From Ruminococcaceae bacterium UBA5413 (GTDB lineage: Bacteria > Bacillota > Clostridia > Oscillospirales > Acutalibacteraceae), in contig DHNP01000033.1 of the NCBI GenBank assembly GCA_002409585.1, positions 43,844 through 83,788 on the forward strand: a DNA stretch of 39,945 nt. The letters run 5' to 3'. Shown here piece by piece: positions 31,534 to 39,059 of the stretch; position 1 is the stretch's first letter; every line of letters begins with the position of its first letter. The translations under genes and the position numbers were made by a program. The notes beneath the pieces are model-generated. The model saw only the letters and a program-made list of their open reading frames with translations. It ran no database searches and was not told where the DNA came from.

Positions 31534-32442
31534 GTGGGCGGCAAGAAAGCCCTCCGCAATATCATATACCGGCTCTTCCCCAAAGACTTCGGCAGATACA
31601 TCGAAGTCTTTGGCGGTGGGGGTTGGGTTTTATTCGGCAGGCCTCCCGATTGCAAGGGCATGGAGGTCTATAACGACTTCAACGGTAACCTGACCAATCT
31701 GTTCTACTGCGTGAAAAACAGAACGCTAGCATTTTTGAAGCAGCTGGGCTTCCTGCCCCTCAACTCCCGGCATGAATTTGGTGTCTTGCGCCGCTTCTTT
31801 GAAAAGGATGAATTCGATACCGAATACCTGCAGGAGGAACTGGAGCTGGCACAGCAGAACCTCCCGCCGCCTGAGTTTGAGGAAATCAGGACACTTCTTA
31901 TGGAGCAGGCCGAGCCAAGCGATGTGTGGAGAGCAGCTGCTTTTTTCAAGCTCATCCGCTACAGCTACGGCAGCGGATGCACCTCTTACGGCTGCCAGCC
32001 CTTTGACATCCGCAAGGTGTTCGCTGTGATATGGGAGGCATCAAGGCGGCTTGCGGACACCGTGGTGGAAAATAAGGACTTCGAGGCATTGATCCGGCAA
32101 TATGACCGGGACGATGCCTTTTTTTATTGCGATCCGCCGTATTACATGACCGAGGGTCACTATGCTGTGGAGTTTTTCAAAACCGACCATCAGCGGCTCC
32201 GGGATGCGCTGGCAGGCTGCAAGGGAAAATGGATGGTCAGCTATAACGACTGCGATTTCATCCGGGAGCTGTATCAGGATTACACCATTACCCCGGTCAC
32301 CCGCCTGAGCAATCTGGCACAGCGGTATGAGGGCGGCTGTGAGTACCCGGAGGTCATCATTACCAACTACGATCCCAAGGAGCGGGAAAGGGATACATTT
32401 CAATTAAACTTATTTGATTTCGGAGGTGAATACGAAGAATGA
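31534..32442 (+). CDS. DNA adenine methylase (Dam/D12 class)
   Basis: An N6-adenine methyltransferase of the D12 class. SAM-binding motif I is EVFGGGGWVLFG and the catalytic motif is DPPYYMTEGHY (about 207 residues in). The coordinates use the first canonical codon (GTG, 31534), but the family's N-terminal W-x-GGK motif is then cut: codons upstream read NSFISW before VGGKKAL. GGGAGGTGA ends six bases before an in-frame ATC at 31513, the likely true start position. The enzyme would methylate adenine, protecting element DNA or altering regulation; no restriction partner is seen. The stop overlaps the next ATG. Confidence 0.9.
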   Translation: MGGKKALRNIIYRLFPKDFGRYIEVFGGGGWVLFGRPPDCKGMEVYNDFNGNLTNLFYCVKNRTLAFLKQLGFLPLNSRHEFGVLRRFFEKDEFDTEYLQEELELAQQNLPPPEFEEIRTLLMEQAEPSDVWRAAAFFKLIRYSYGSGCTSYGCQPFDIRKVFAVIWEASRRLADTVVENKDFEALIRQYDRDDAFFYCDPPYYMTEGHYAVEFFKTDHQRLRDALAGCKGKWMVSYNDCDFIRELYQDYTITPVTRLSNLAQRYEGGCEYPEVIITNYDPKERERDTFQLNLFDFGGEYEE

Positions 32443-32828
32443 CCGGACTTGAAAAAATCCGCTGGGCGAAAGCCCTCATTGAAGAAGAAAGCGGCGGCAG
32501 ATATCAGTTTGTGGTGGGCAATGTTCACGATGATCTGTATCTGGATTGCAGCGCTCAAACCAATGCCGGTTTATACCTGACCGTACAGCAGAACGAAAAA
32601 ACCGGCAGCTATGACTGTATTTTTAAGGGATATACCCACATCAGCAGCGGCTACCACAACGCTAAGGGGATGCAGAAGCTGGCTGACGAATACAGGCAGG
32701 CCGCATATTTTCTCCGGGAAATGGAGATTGCCAACATCTCTCTGACCAAGGATGAGCTGCGCACCTTTGTGGTCGAGCTGAAAACGGCAGAGGAACAACA
32801 AATCAACACCCTGCAGATGGGGATGTAA
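32439..32828 (+). CDS. Element protein of unknown function
   Basis: A 129-residue soluble protein, not recognised. The start overlaps the methylase stop (ATGA) with GGAGG upstream. Secondary structure by eye is alpha at both ends and beta strands in the middle (YQFVVGNVHDDLYLDCSAQ, GLYLTVQQNE, YDCIFKGY), with a C-terminal helix. Co-translated with the methylase. Confidence 0.72.
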   Translation: MTGLEKIRWAKALIEEESGGRYQFVVGNVHDDLYLDCSAQTNAGLYLTVQQNEKTGSYDCIFKGYTHISSGYHNAKGMQKLADEYRQAAYFLREMEIANISLTKDELRTFVVELKTAEEQQINTLQMGM

Positions 32829-32843
32829 AAGGAGGTTTATGCT

Positions 32844-33275
32844 ATGAAAATCATTGAAACAAAAGGCCAAATTACCGACAACGGCAGCATCATCCTGCCG
32901 CCCGGTGTGCTGGACACCATGTGCGTCACTGCCGGAGATACCGTGCATCTGGCGTATCTGTCCCATCATCCGGTGAAGCAGATCAACAGCTATGGCGAGT
33001 TTTTTCTCACCAAGGACGGCATCGACCATGTGAACGAGCCGGTGGAAGCGCCGGAATCCGCAGAGCTGTCGGTACCCCATGCTCTTTTGGAGGCGGCAGG
33101 CATTCCGCTGGATGACGATCTGGATATCCGCTGCGAGGACGGTGTCATCATCATCGGAAGTGCTGATCCCGTCAAGCAGCTGCCGCCCCAGCTCATGGAG
33201 CTGTTCGACAGCCTTGGCGTGAACCACGACACCATCCGCTGTGTGCTGGAGGGAGGTGCGGAGGATGAAGAATAA
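32844..33275 (+). CDS. AbrB/SpoVT-like protein with two swapped-hairpin-like repeats
   Basis: A 143-residue protein. Residues about 6-38 (KGQITDNGSIILPPGVLDTMCVTAGD) and about 72-105 (ELSVPHALLEAAGIPLDDDLDIRCEDG) both resemble the AbrB/MazE DNA-binding beta fold. AAAGGAGG precedes the ATG. Its 3' end overlaps the start of a second AbrB-like gene, so the two probably form a co-translated regulator pair. DNA target unknown. Confidence 0.7.
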   Translation: MKIIETKGQITDNGSIILPPGVLDTMCVTAGDTVHLAYLSHHPVKQINSYGEFFLTKDGIDHVNEPVEAPESAELSVPHALLEAAGIPLDDDLDIRCEDGVIIIGSADPVKQLPPQLMELFDSLGVNHDTIRCVLEGGAEDEE

Positions 33276-33549
33276 GCCTGTCTACAAGCTGATGGACGAT
33301 AAAGGCCGGGTGCTGATTCCCAAGGAGCTGCGCACCGCCAGCGGTATGGATTATGGCGATATTGTGCGCCTCGGCTTGTCAAACGGTACGGTCAGTGTGC
33401 AAAAGGTGGATATCATCGAAATCGGTGACCAGTCCCCGGAGGCGGTGGAGGCCTATGTACGTGCGGCCCTCAAGACTATGCCGGACGATACAAGGCTCTC
33501 CCTCATTTCCGACCTGACCGCCCTGCTGCAGCAGAAAAAGGAGGGCTGA
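33265..33549 (+). CDS. AbrB/MazE/SpoVT-family DNA-binding protein
   Basis: A 94-residue protein with an N-terminal AbrB-type domain (YKLMDDKGRVLIPKELRTASGMDYGDIVRLGL) and a helical C-terminal region. Such proteins are transition-state regulators or antitoxins. The start at 33265 (MKNKPVYK) follows GGAGG and overlaps the upstream AbrB-like gene by 11 bp. No toxin gene is adjacent, so a regulator role in the element is more likely than an antitoxin. Confidence 0.83.
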   Translation: MKNKPVYKLMDDKGRVLIPKELRTASGMDYGDIVRLGLSNGTVSVQKVDIIEIGDQSPEAVEAYVRAALKTMPDDTRLSLISDLTALLQQKKEG

Positions 33550-33552
33550 CGG

Positions 33553-34113
33553 ATGGAACCAAATACTCTCTACACTGAAAAAGACTGTTCGGCAACCGGC
33601 TTGGGCTGCAGTATTCAGGGGAAAGTTGTCGTAATCAGTCACGATAGCCCTGACAGGCAGCTGTACTTCTGTCTCTGCGGAAACGGAGCTGGTGCCAATC
33701 CAAGCGGCTCTGCTGTCTTTTTGGTATCGCTCCGTACCGGGGAGTTTGCTCTAAAAAGCCGCAGCGAGGTCATCGGCATTTTGAAGCCGGAGCTTCTGCC
33801 GGACAGCGCCAAGCTGCAGCTTTCTCAAATCAGGCCGGTGGGCGCATTGGATTTGAAGAATCACGAACCGAAATACAGCGGCTACAGCTTTCTGCCCGAT
33901 GGTCGCTATGCCTCCGGCGTGTGGCTCTGCACGGAGCAGGAGGCGCTTGATTATGTGGAGATGCAGAAGCCATACCAGCATCGCATCATGCTCTGCGACC
34001 GGGATGACTTCTGTGTGCTGGAGCTACAGGATGGTAAGCTCATTCATCCCACAGAGAAAGAAATGGAAGCATTTCAACAGAATTCTCATGATGGAGGCAT
34101 GACCATGACGTAA
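33553..34113 (+). CDS. Element protein of unknown function
   Basis: A 186-residue soluble protein, not recognised. It has several Cys in the N-terminal half (CSATGLGCS, YFCLCGNGAGANPSG) but no clear zinc motif, and alternating strands and turns. It lies 3 bp after the AbrB-like gene and 13 bp before the YodL-like gene. Confidence 0.7.
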   Translation: MEPNTLYTEKDCSATGLGCSIQGKVVVISHDSPDRQLYFCLCGNGAGANPSGSAVFLVSLRTGEFALKSRSEVIGILKPELLPDSAKLQLSQIRPVGALDLKNHEPKYSGYSFLPDGRYASGVWLCTEQEALDYVEMQKPYQHRIMLCDRDDFCVLELQDGKLIHPTEKEMEAFQQNSHDGGMTMT

Positions 34114-34126
34114 AGGAGGCAAGCTC

Positions 34127-34675
34127 ATGCGAAATATCCGGATGGAAAAAGATATCATTTTGTACTACGGCAACCCCGCCGGTTATGTCAGCGGCGGCAA
34201 AGCGGTGGTCGATCCTCTGTTTGAATCGGAGGAACTGAACACTTTTCTCAGCCGCCAAAAGGACATCGGCGAGGTGAAATGGACGGACGGTGTGTATGAC
34301 CGTCTTGTAAACGGTCAGCGGGATACCCACGAACTCACTCTGCTGAAAAGCTGCCGTGTGTGGCAGTTAAAGCCGGAATCCGATCTTCGGATGCGCTTCA
34401 TCAGCCTTGCGGATTTCTGCAGGGAGTTCGGGGAACCGCAGATGTCCGATTACCAGACCGTCTATGACGGAGAGGTGGAAACCAACAATCCGGAGGCGCT
34501 GTACACCAAATTCAATATAGACCATCCTTCCGGTTATGCGGGGCATTCCCTGTCCATGTCGGATGTGCTGGAGCTGTATGACGAAAACGGCAGCAGCTTC
34601 TTCTACTGCGACCGCTTCGGTTTTGAGGAAATCGGCTTCACACCACCGGCGCAGAACCAGACCATGCAGCTCTAA
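34127..34675 (+). CDS. YodL-like domain protein
   Basis: A 182-residue protein. The C-terminal half carries the YodL-like signature common in Firmicutes conjugative elements: VWQLKPESDLRMRFISL, then PEALYTKFNIDHPSGY, GHSLSMSDVLEL and FYCDRFGFEEI. The N-terminal 70 residues are unassigned. Function unknown. Its stop codon lies inside an intrinsic terminator. AAAGGAGG precedes the ATG. Confidence 0.82.
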   Translation: MRNIRMEKDIILYYGNPAGYVSGGKAVVDPLFESEELNTFLSRQKDIGEVKWTDGVYDRLVNGQRDTHELTLLKSCRVWQLKPESDLRMRFISLADFCREFGEPQMSDYQTVYDGEVETNNPEALYTKFNIDHPSGYAGHSLSMSDVLELYDENGSSFFYCDRFGFEEIGFTPPAQNQTMQL

Positions 34676-34690
34676 AGGGGCTGTTTTTTT
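34667..34690 (+). terminator. Intrinsic terminator between YodL-like gene and spoVG
   Basis: CAGCTC - 5 nt - GGGCTG (34667-34683) followed by TTTTTTT. It overlaps the YodL-like stop codon and ends about 30 bp before the spoVG ATG. Confidence 0.8.
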
Positions 34691-34720
34691 ATTGCAAAAA
34701 TGCGAAAGGAGAAAGAAATC

Positions 34721-35062
34721 ATGCCTGATGTAGAAGTAAAAATCAATTCCATGTACCCGCCCGGAGCCAGTGGTGGCATCCGTGCCTACGCTTCGGCAAC
34801 GGTGGACGGATGCCTCGGTATTCGGGGTATCAAGGTGGTGGAGGGAGGCCGTGACGGTCTCTTTGTTTCTATGCCCAGCCGAAAAACGGAGAACGGCTAC
34901 AAGGAAATCTGTTTCCCAGTAACCAAGGAGTTCCGGGAGCGGCTCCATAAGGCGGTGCTGGACAGCTACCAGCAGGCCGTAGCCATGAACCAAGCTCCGG
35001 CGCAGCCGCAGGAAGCCGTACCGGAGCAATCTCAGCCACCCATGCAGATGGGCGGGATGTAA
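34721..35062 (+). CDS. spoVG: SpoVG-family protein
   Basis: A 113-residue SpoVG: the domain spans residues 1 to about 80 (VEVKINSMYPPGASGGIRAYASATVDGCLGIRGIKVVEG and CFPVTKEFRERLHKAVLDSY), followed by a Pro/Gln-rich tail. Chromosomal SpoVG is a DNA/RNA-binding regulator; element-borne versions are frequent and uncharacterised. The ATG at 34721 is set by AAAGGAGA upstream and matches the family N-terminus. Confidence 0.92.
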   Translation: MPDVEVKINSMYPPGASGGIRAYASATVDGCLGIRGIKVVEGGRDGLFVSMPSRKTENGYKEICFPVTKEFRERLHKAVLDSYQQAVAMNQAPAQPQEAVPEQSQPPMQMGGM

Positions 35063-35095
35063 GCAACTCAATAAAAAATTTGGAGGTAAAACACT

Positions 35096-35326
35096 ATGAA
35101 AAAAATCATGAACAAGGTAACCCATAAGGCCAATATGCTGGCAATTAAGGCAAGAATGGCGCTCGAAAACAATCACGCTGAGGGATTTGTGGATACCGCC
35201 ATTAAGATTTTGATGGCGGTTGTCATCGGCGCTTTGGTGCTGGCCGGTTTGTATATGCTCTTCGACAAAACCGTGCTACCTACCCTCGTACAGCGCATTA
35301 AGGATATGTTCAACTATGCCGGATAA
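35096..35326 (+). CDS. Flp pilin-like small membrane protein (DUF6133-like)
   Basis: A 76-residue protein with a basic leader of about 28 residues, then EGFVDTAIKILMAVVIGALVLAGLYMLF, a single hydrophobic helix, and a short soluble tail. The plan matches class III (Flp/Tad) prepilins, and a prepilin peptidase gene overlaps its end. The typical Glu at +5 after the cleavage Gly is missing, so it is atypical as a pilin. GGAGG precedes the ATG. Confidence 0.8.
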   Translation: MKKIMNKVTHKANMLAIKARMALENNHAEGFVDTAIKILMAVVIGALVLAGLYMLFDKTVLPTLVQRIKDMFNYAG

Positions 35327-35738
35327 GCTGGCCGCTGTACAGGCGGTCATTTTTACCCTACTACTGTGTGCGGCGTCGGCAACGGACTTGACAAAACGTA
35401 TTGTTCCAAACTGGCTCTGTCTTGGAATCGCAGGTGTTTCTGCAATCGGATTTACACCGGTCAAGCTGCTGGGAATCCTGATTGCTCTGCCATTCCTGCT
35501 GGCCGCTGTCTTTTTTGGCGGCATGGGCGGCGGCGACATCAAGCTGATGGCGGCTTGCGGTTTGGTGTTGGGTCTGCCCAAAGGGCTGCTTGCGGCAATG
35601 GCCGGACTCAGCCTGCTGCTCATTTATGTGGGCATATACCGAATTGTGTGTAAGGTGCAAAGGCGGGAGGCAAAAAAAGCCTTCCCCCTTGCGCCTTTTT
35701 TATCGGCGGGCTGTCTGCTCGCCTATTTCATTTCGTGA
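35316..35738 (+). CDS. Prepilin peptidase, A24 family (TadV/CpaA-like)
   Basis: A 140-residue polytopic aspartic peptidase. The two catalytic Asp are in ASATDLTKRIVPN and in the GGGDIKLMAA (GxGD) motif. The methyltransferase domain of long PilD-type enzymes is absent, as in TadV/CpaA. The ATG at 35316 overlaps the pilin-like gene by 11 bp; a longer in-frame start at 35220 inside that gene is not supported. It would remove the leader of the adjacent pilin-like protein. Confidence 0.92.
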   Translation: MPDKLAAVQAVIFTLLLCAASATDLTKRIVPNWLCLGIAGVSAIGFTPVKLLGILIALPFLLAAVFFGGMGGGDIKLMAACGLVLGLPKGLLAAMAGLSLLLIYVGIYRIVCKVQRREAKKAFPLAPFLSAGCLLAYFIS

Positions 35739-35751
35739 AAGGATGGATGAT

Positions 35752-35877
35752 ATGAGAAATCAAAATAAGAGAACTGTTATGAAGCTGTTATGTGTGGTGC
35801 TGCCGCTTGCAGCTGTGGCTGTCGGCGTTCCACACGTTATCCGCAGGCACAAGATCAGAAGATATGCTGCACAGTAA
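35752..35877 (+). CDS. 41-residue membrane peptide
   Basis: A short gene with AAAGGATGG before the ATG. It encodes a basic N-terminus, one hydrophobic helix (MKLLCVVLPLAAVAVGVPHV) and a basic C-terminus (RRHKIRRYAAQ). It is tightly packed between the peptidase and cpaB genes. Not recognised; could be a minor pilin-like subunit or an assembly factor. Confidence 0.65.
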   Translation: MRNQNKRTVMKLLCVVLPLAAVAVGVPHVIRRHKIRRYAAQ

Positions 35878-35909
35878 TCATTTTTATCAATCAAAGGAGG
35901 ACTTAAGCT

Positions 35910-36743
35910 ATGAGCTTTTTCAAGAATAGAACGGTCATCGGCGTGATTTGCATCGTGCTGTCGCTTCTGATCTGCTTTGCTATCACACCGCTGTTTAACC
36001 AAAGCATCAGCCAGAAAACCGAGATCGTGCGGGTGACCAAGCCCATCAAAATCGGAGAGGCCATCACCAAGGACATGGTGACGGTCGAGGAGGTGGGCGG
36101 TTATAATCTGCCGGAGGATGTAGTCAGGCAGATGGATACCGTCATCGGTAAATTTGCCTCCGCAGACTTAGCGCCGGGAGATTATATCATCGCCTCCAAA
36201 ATCGCCGATGCCCCTGCTGCGGAGAACGCCTATCTCTACAACCTGACCGGAGAAAAACAGGCCATTTCCGTATCGGTTAAGAGCTTCGCCGCAGGACTGT
36301 CTGGTAAGTTGATCTCCGGGGATATCGTGTCTATCGTTGCTCCGGATTACAAGAAACAGGGTGTGACGGTGATCCCACCGGAGCTGCAGTATGTGGAGGT
36401 CATCGCCGTCACCGCAGATACCGGCTACGATGCCAACCAGCAGAATGGGAAATCTAATCCGTCCTCGGAGCAGGCAGATGCGGATGAAAAGGAGCTGCCT
36501 GCCACCATCACTTTGCTGGTCAAGCCTGAGCAGAGCAAAATCCTTGCCGAGCTGGAAGCGGACGGTACCCTTCATGTGTCCCTCGTTTACCGTGGCAGCA
36601 AGGAAAATGCGGCAAAGTTTACCGAGGCGCAGGACTCGGTGCTTTCCGAGCTGTACCCGGAGGAAACGGAATCTCAGGAAAGCGAGGATGCCGGTCAGCC
36701 GGAAGCTCCTGCGAATGCACCGGTAGAAAGCGGGGCTGAGTAA
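35910..36743 (+). CDS. cpaB: Flp pilus assembly protein CpaB/RcpC-like
   Basis: A 277-residue protein with an N-terminal transmembrane helix (about 8-27), a SAF domain (RVTKPIKIGEAITKDMVTVEEVGG, then DLAPGDYIIASKI) and the RcpC/CpaB domain, ending in an acidic low-complexity tail. In diderms it is periplasmic and linked to the secretin; here, in a monoderm, it would lie outside the membrane. AAAGGAGG precedes the ATG. The stop directly abuts the next ATG. Confidence 0.9.
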   Translation: MSFFKNRTVIGVICIVLSLLICFAITPLFNQSISQKTEIVRVTKPIKIGEAITKDMVTVEEVGGYNLPEDVVRQMDTVIGKFASADLAPGDYIIASKIADAPAAENAYLYNLTGEKQAISVSVKSFAAGLSGKLISGDIVSIVAPDYKKQGVTVIPPELQYVEVIAVTADTGYDANQQNGKSNPSSEQADADEKELPATITLLVKPEQSKILAELEADGTLHVSLVYRGSKENAAKFTEAQDSVLSELYPEETESQESEDAGQPEAPANAPVESGAE

Positions 36744-37559
36744 ATGCTGAACTTCAAAAAGGGCGGCCTGTTCAGCCGTAAAAATGATCTCGAACCGCAG
36801 GAAATGGAACCCGACAATGGCGCACAGGTGCTGGCGATTTGGGGCAGCCCCGGCTGCGGTAAGACCACCGTGGCGGTGAAACTGGCCAAATATCTGGCAG
36901 ACAGAAAAAAGAACGTGGTGTTGCTACTCTGCGACTGCACCACGCCCATGCTTCCTTGTATCTGTCCGTCCGGTGAGCTGGAGGGCGATCATTCTCTCCG
37001 CAGTATTCTGGCCGCCAATTCCATCACGGAGTCCTTGGTGAAAAACAACTGCAACACCCATAAGCGCATGAGCCATCTGGCGGTCATTGGCCTGCAAAAG
37101 GGAGAAAACGAAAACTGCTATCCTCCGGTAAATGAAAAGCTGCTCCGGGAGCTGATGGGCGTGCTGCGTGATATGGACAGTCATATCATCATCGACTGCG
37201 GCAGTTCCATCTATTTTGACGAGCTGTCCACCATCGCCATTCTGGAGGCCGATGCGGTGCTGCGGCTCATAAACTGCGACCTGAAATCGGTGAGCTATCT
37301 GTCCAGTCAGCAGGAATATCTGCGGATGGCAGGGTTTGACTCTGGAAAGCTGTACAAGGCGATCAGCAACGTGAAATCCAACGAGGCCAGCCAGAACATG
37401 GAGCAGGTGCTGGGCAGCGCTGTGTTTACCCTGCCGCATTCCCCGGAGCTGGAGGCGCAGGTGCTGTCCGGGAACCTGTTCGCCGATCTGTCCCTGAAAG
37501 ACAGCCGGGGCTTCCGAAAGGAAATTCAGAAAATATCAAGGGAGGTATTTGGAGTATGA
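36744..37559 (+). CDS. tadZ: TadZ/CpaE-like ATPase
   Basis: A 271-residue MinD/ParA-type P-loop ATPase. The nucleotide motif GSPGCGKTTVAVKLA is near residues 31-45, and a Walker B-like HIIIDCGSSIYF near 150. TadZ/CpaE proteins localise the Tad machine. The deviant Walker A lacks the first Lys of the ParA signature. Ile codons are mostly ATC/ATT, unlike the chromosome. The 3' end (EVFGV then TGA) is repeated 151 bp downstream with synonymous changes. Confidence 0.88.
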   Translation: MLNFKKGGLFSRKNDLEPQEMEPDNGAQVLAIWGSPGCGKTTVAVKLAKYLADRKKNVVLLLCDCTTPMLPCICPSGELEGDHSLRSILAANSITESLVKNNCNTHKRMSHLAVIGLQKGENENCYPPVNEKLLRELMGVLRDMDSHIIIDCGSSIYFDELSTIAILEADAVLRLINCDLKSVSYLSSQQEYLRMAGFDSGKLYKAISNVKSNEASQNMEQVLGSAVFTLPHSPELEAQVLSGNLFADLSLKDSRGFRKEIQKISREVFGV

Positions 37560-37691
37560 GTATAAAAATGTTTCGTTTCCAAAGCCCCCTCGGAGAGCTG
37601 GGGGTTCCCAAAAGGGGGATAGTTCCCCCTTTTGAGGCACACCGTGAGCGCAGCGAACCTTGCAGCTTTCGCAAAAGCTGCGTGTGCCAAA
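37560..37691 (+). repeat. Hairpin-rich insertion between tadZ and tadA
   Basis: The spacer contains three hairpins: CCCCC/GGGGG (37585-37604), an 11-bp stem CAAAAGGGGGA/TCCCCCTTTTG (37609-37634), and GGCACAC/GTGTGCC (37636-37642 with 37682-37688) enclosing GCAGCTTT/AAAGCTGC (37662-37681). It ends directly at the tadA ribosome-binding site. A 20-nt sequence at each side (37541-37560 and 37692-37711) matches at 17 positions. It may be a mobile palindromic repeat or a structured leader. A 54-codon frame runs through it (from the ATG at 37556) but looks accidental. Confidence 0.7.
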
Positions 37692-37706
37692 GGAGGTGTT
37701 CGGCGT

Positions 37707-39059
37707 ATGAGCAGACATAATCTATTCTTTACTCCGGAGCAGGAAACCGGGGATTTTCACAGTGTGCTGCAGCAGGTGCAGGAATATATCGCCGGTCAGC
37801 ACAGCGAACTGCTGTCAGACGGCAACGCCAACCAAGCCAAGGCCAACATCAAGCGTTACATTGCCAAGTTTGTGCAGGACAGCCGTGTAGCGGTCAAGGG
37901 CATGACACAGGAGCAGTTGGTGGATGCCCTGTATACGGAAATGGCCGAGTATTCCTTTCTCACCAAGTACATCTTTGCGGACGGAATCGAAGAAATCGAC
38001 ATCAACAGCTGGCGGGATATTGAAATCCAATACGCCGGTGGGCGCTGCGAGAAGCTTACGGAACACTTTGACAGCCCCGAACACTGCATTAATGTGCTGC
38101 GCCGGATGCTTCATGTGTCCGGTACGATTCTGGATGATCAGTCCCCGCTGGTGGTGGGTACCCTTGCGGAAAATATCCGAATTGCCGTCATGAAAAGTCC
38201 CATTGTGGATGCCAATATCGGTGCTGCCGCCTCCATCCGTATCGTCAATCCCAACCACATGGAAAAGGAAGATTTCATAGACGGCGGCACGGCCACTGGA
38301 GAAATGCTGGATTTGCTCTCAGAGTTCATCCGCTATGGTATTTCGGTGTGTATCGCCGGGGCTACCAGCAGCGGCAAAACCACCGTGGCAGGCTGGCTGC
38401 TCACCACGATCCCCGACAACAAGCGTATTTTTACCATTGAAAACGGCAGCCGGGAGCTTTCCCTCATCCGAGAACAAGATGGCAGAGTTACCAACTCCGT
38501 GGTGCATACTCTCACCCGCAACAGCGAGAACGAGCTGTACCGCATTGAGCAGATCGACCTTGTGGACATCTCCCTGCGCTTTAATCCGGACATCATCGTG
38601 GTCGGCGAAATGCGTGGTGCGGAGGCTAACGCCGCACAGGAGGTAGCCAGAACTGGCGTGGCGGTGGTCACCACCATCCACTCCAACTCCTGCGAATCCA
38701 CCTACCGCCGCATGGTTTCCCTGTGCAAACGAGCCGTGGATATGTCGGACGAAACCCTCATGGGCTATGTGACCGAGGCCTATCCCATTGTCGTGTTCTG
38801 CAAGCAGATGGAAAACAAGCAGCGGCGGCTTATGGAAATCATGGAATGCGAAATCCTGCCGGACAATAGCAGGAATTACCGCACCCTGTTCCGGTATGAG
38901 ATTACCGAAAACCGCTATGAGGACAACCAGTTTTTCATTACCGGACACCATGTAACGGTCAATCCCATCTCCGATAGCCTGTGTAAGCGACTGCTGGAAA
39001 ATGGGATGCCGCAGGATCGCATCAATCTTCTGAAGAAAGGAGGGCAAATTCCCGTATGA
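37707..39059 (+). CDS. tadA: TadA/CpaF-type secretion ATPase
   Basis: A 450-residue hexameric ATPase of the type II/IV secretion superfamily, CpaF/TadA branch. It has an N-terminal helical region, the segment EYSFLTKYIFADGIEEIDINSW, Walker A (AGATSSGKTTVAG, about 217-229), Walker B (DIIVVGEMRGAEA, about 293-305) and the His box (VVTTIHSNS). It powers pilin assembly or transfer. The ATG at 37707 is chosen for AAAGGAGGTG upstream; an in-frame TTG 75 bp earlier lies inside the hairpin insertion. The stop overlaps the tadB start. Confidence 0.94.
   Translation: MSRHNLFFTPEQETGDFHSVLQQVQEYIAGQHSELLSDGNANQAKANIKRYIAKFVQDSRVAVKGMTQEQLVDALYTEMAEYSFLTKYIFADGIEEIDINSWRDIEIQYAGGRCEKLTEHFDSPEHCINVLRRMLHVSGTILDDQSPLVVGTLAENIRIAVMKSPIVDANIGAAASIRIVNPNHMEKEDFIDGGTATGEMLDLLSEFIRYGISVCIAGATSSGKTTVAGWLLTTIPDNKRIFTIENGSRELSLIREQDGRVTNSVVHTLTRNSENELYRIEQIDLVDISLRFNPDIIVVGEMRGAEANAAQEVARTGVAVVTTIHSNSCESTYRRMVSLCKRAVDMSDETLMGYVTEAYPIVVFCKQMENKQRRLMEIMECEILPDNSRNYRTLFRYEITENRYEDNQFFITGHHVTVNPISDSLCKRLLENGMPQDRINLLKKGGQIPV

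Noticed and set aside
32571..33227. Minus-strand frame of 218 codons in the element
   Set aside because: It runs opposite three well-supported plus-strand genes with proper ribosome-binding sites and shows no recognisable domain.
33265..33549. AbrB-like gene as the antitoxin of a toxin-antitoxin pair
   Set aside because: Neither neighbour resembles a MazF, PIN or other known toxin, so a transcriptional regulator is the better reading.
35220..35738. Longer prepilin peptidase starting inside the pilin-like gene
   Set aside because: The extra 32 residues are out of character for A24 peptidases, and the ATG at 35316 gives the normal length and overlap.
37556..37721. 54-codon gene between tadZ and tadA
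   Set aside because: Its frame passes through perfect hairpins and has no family resemblance; start overlap with tadZ is explained by the duplicated junction.
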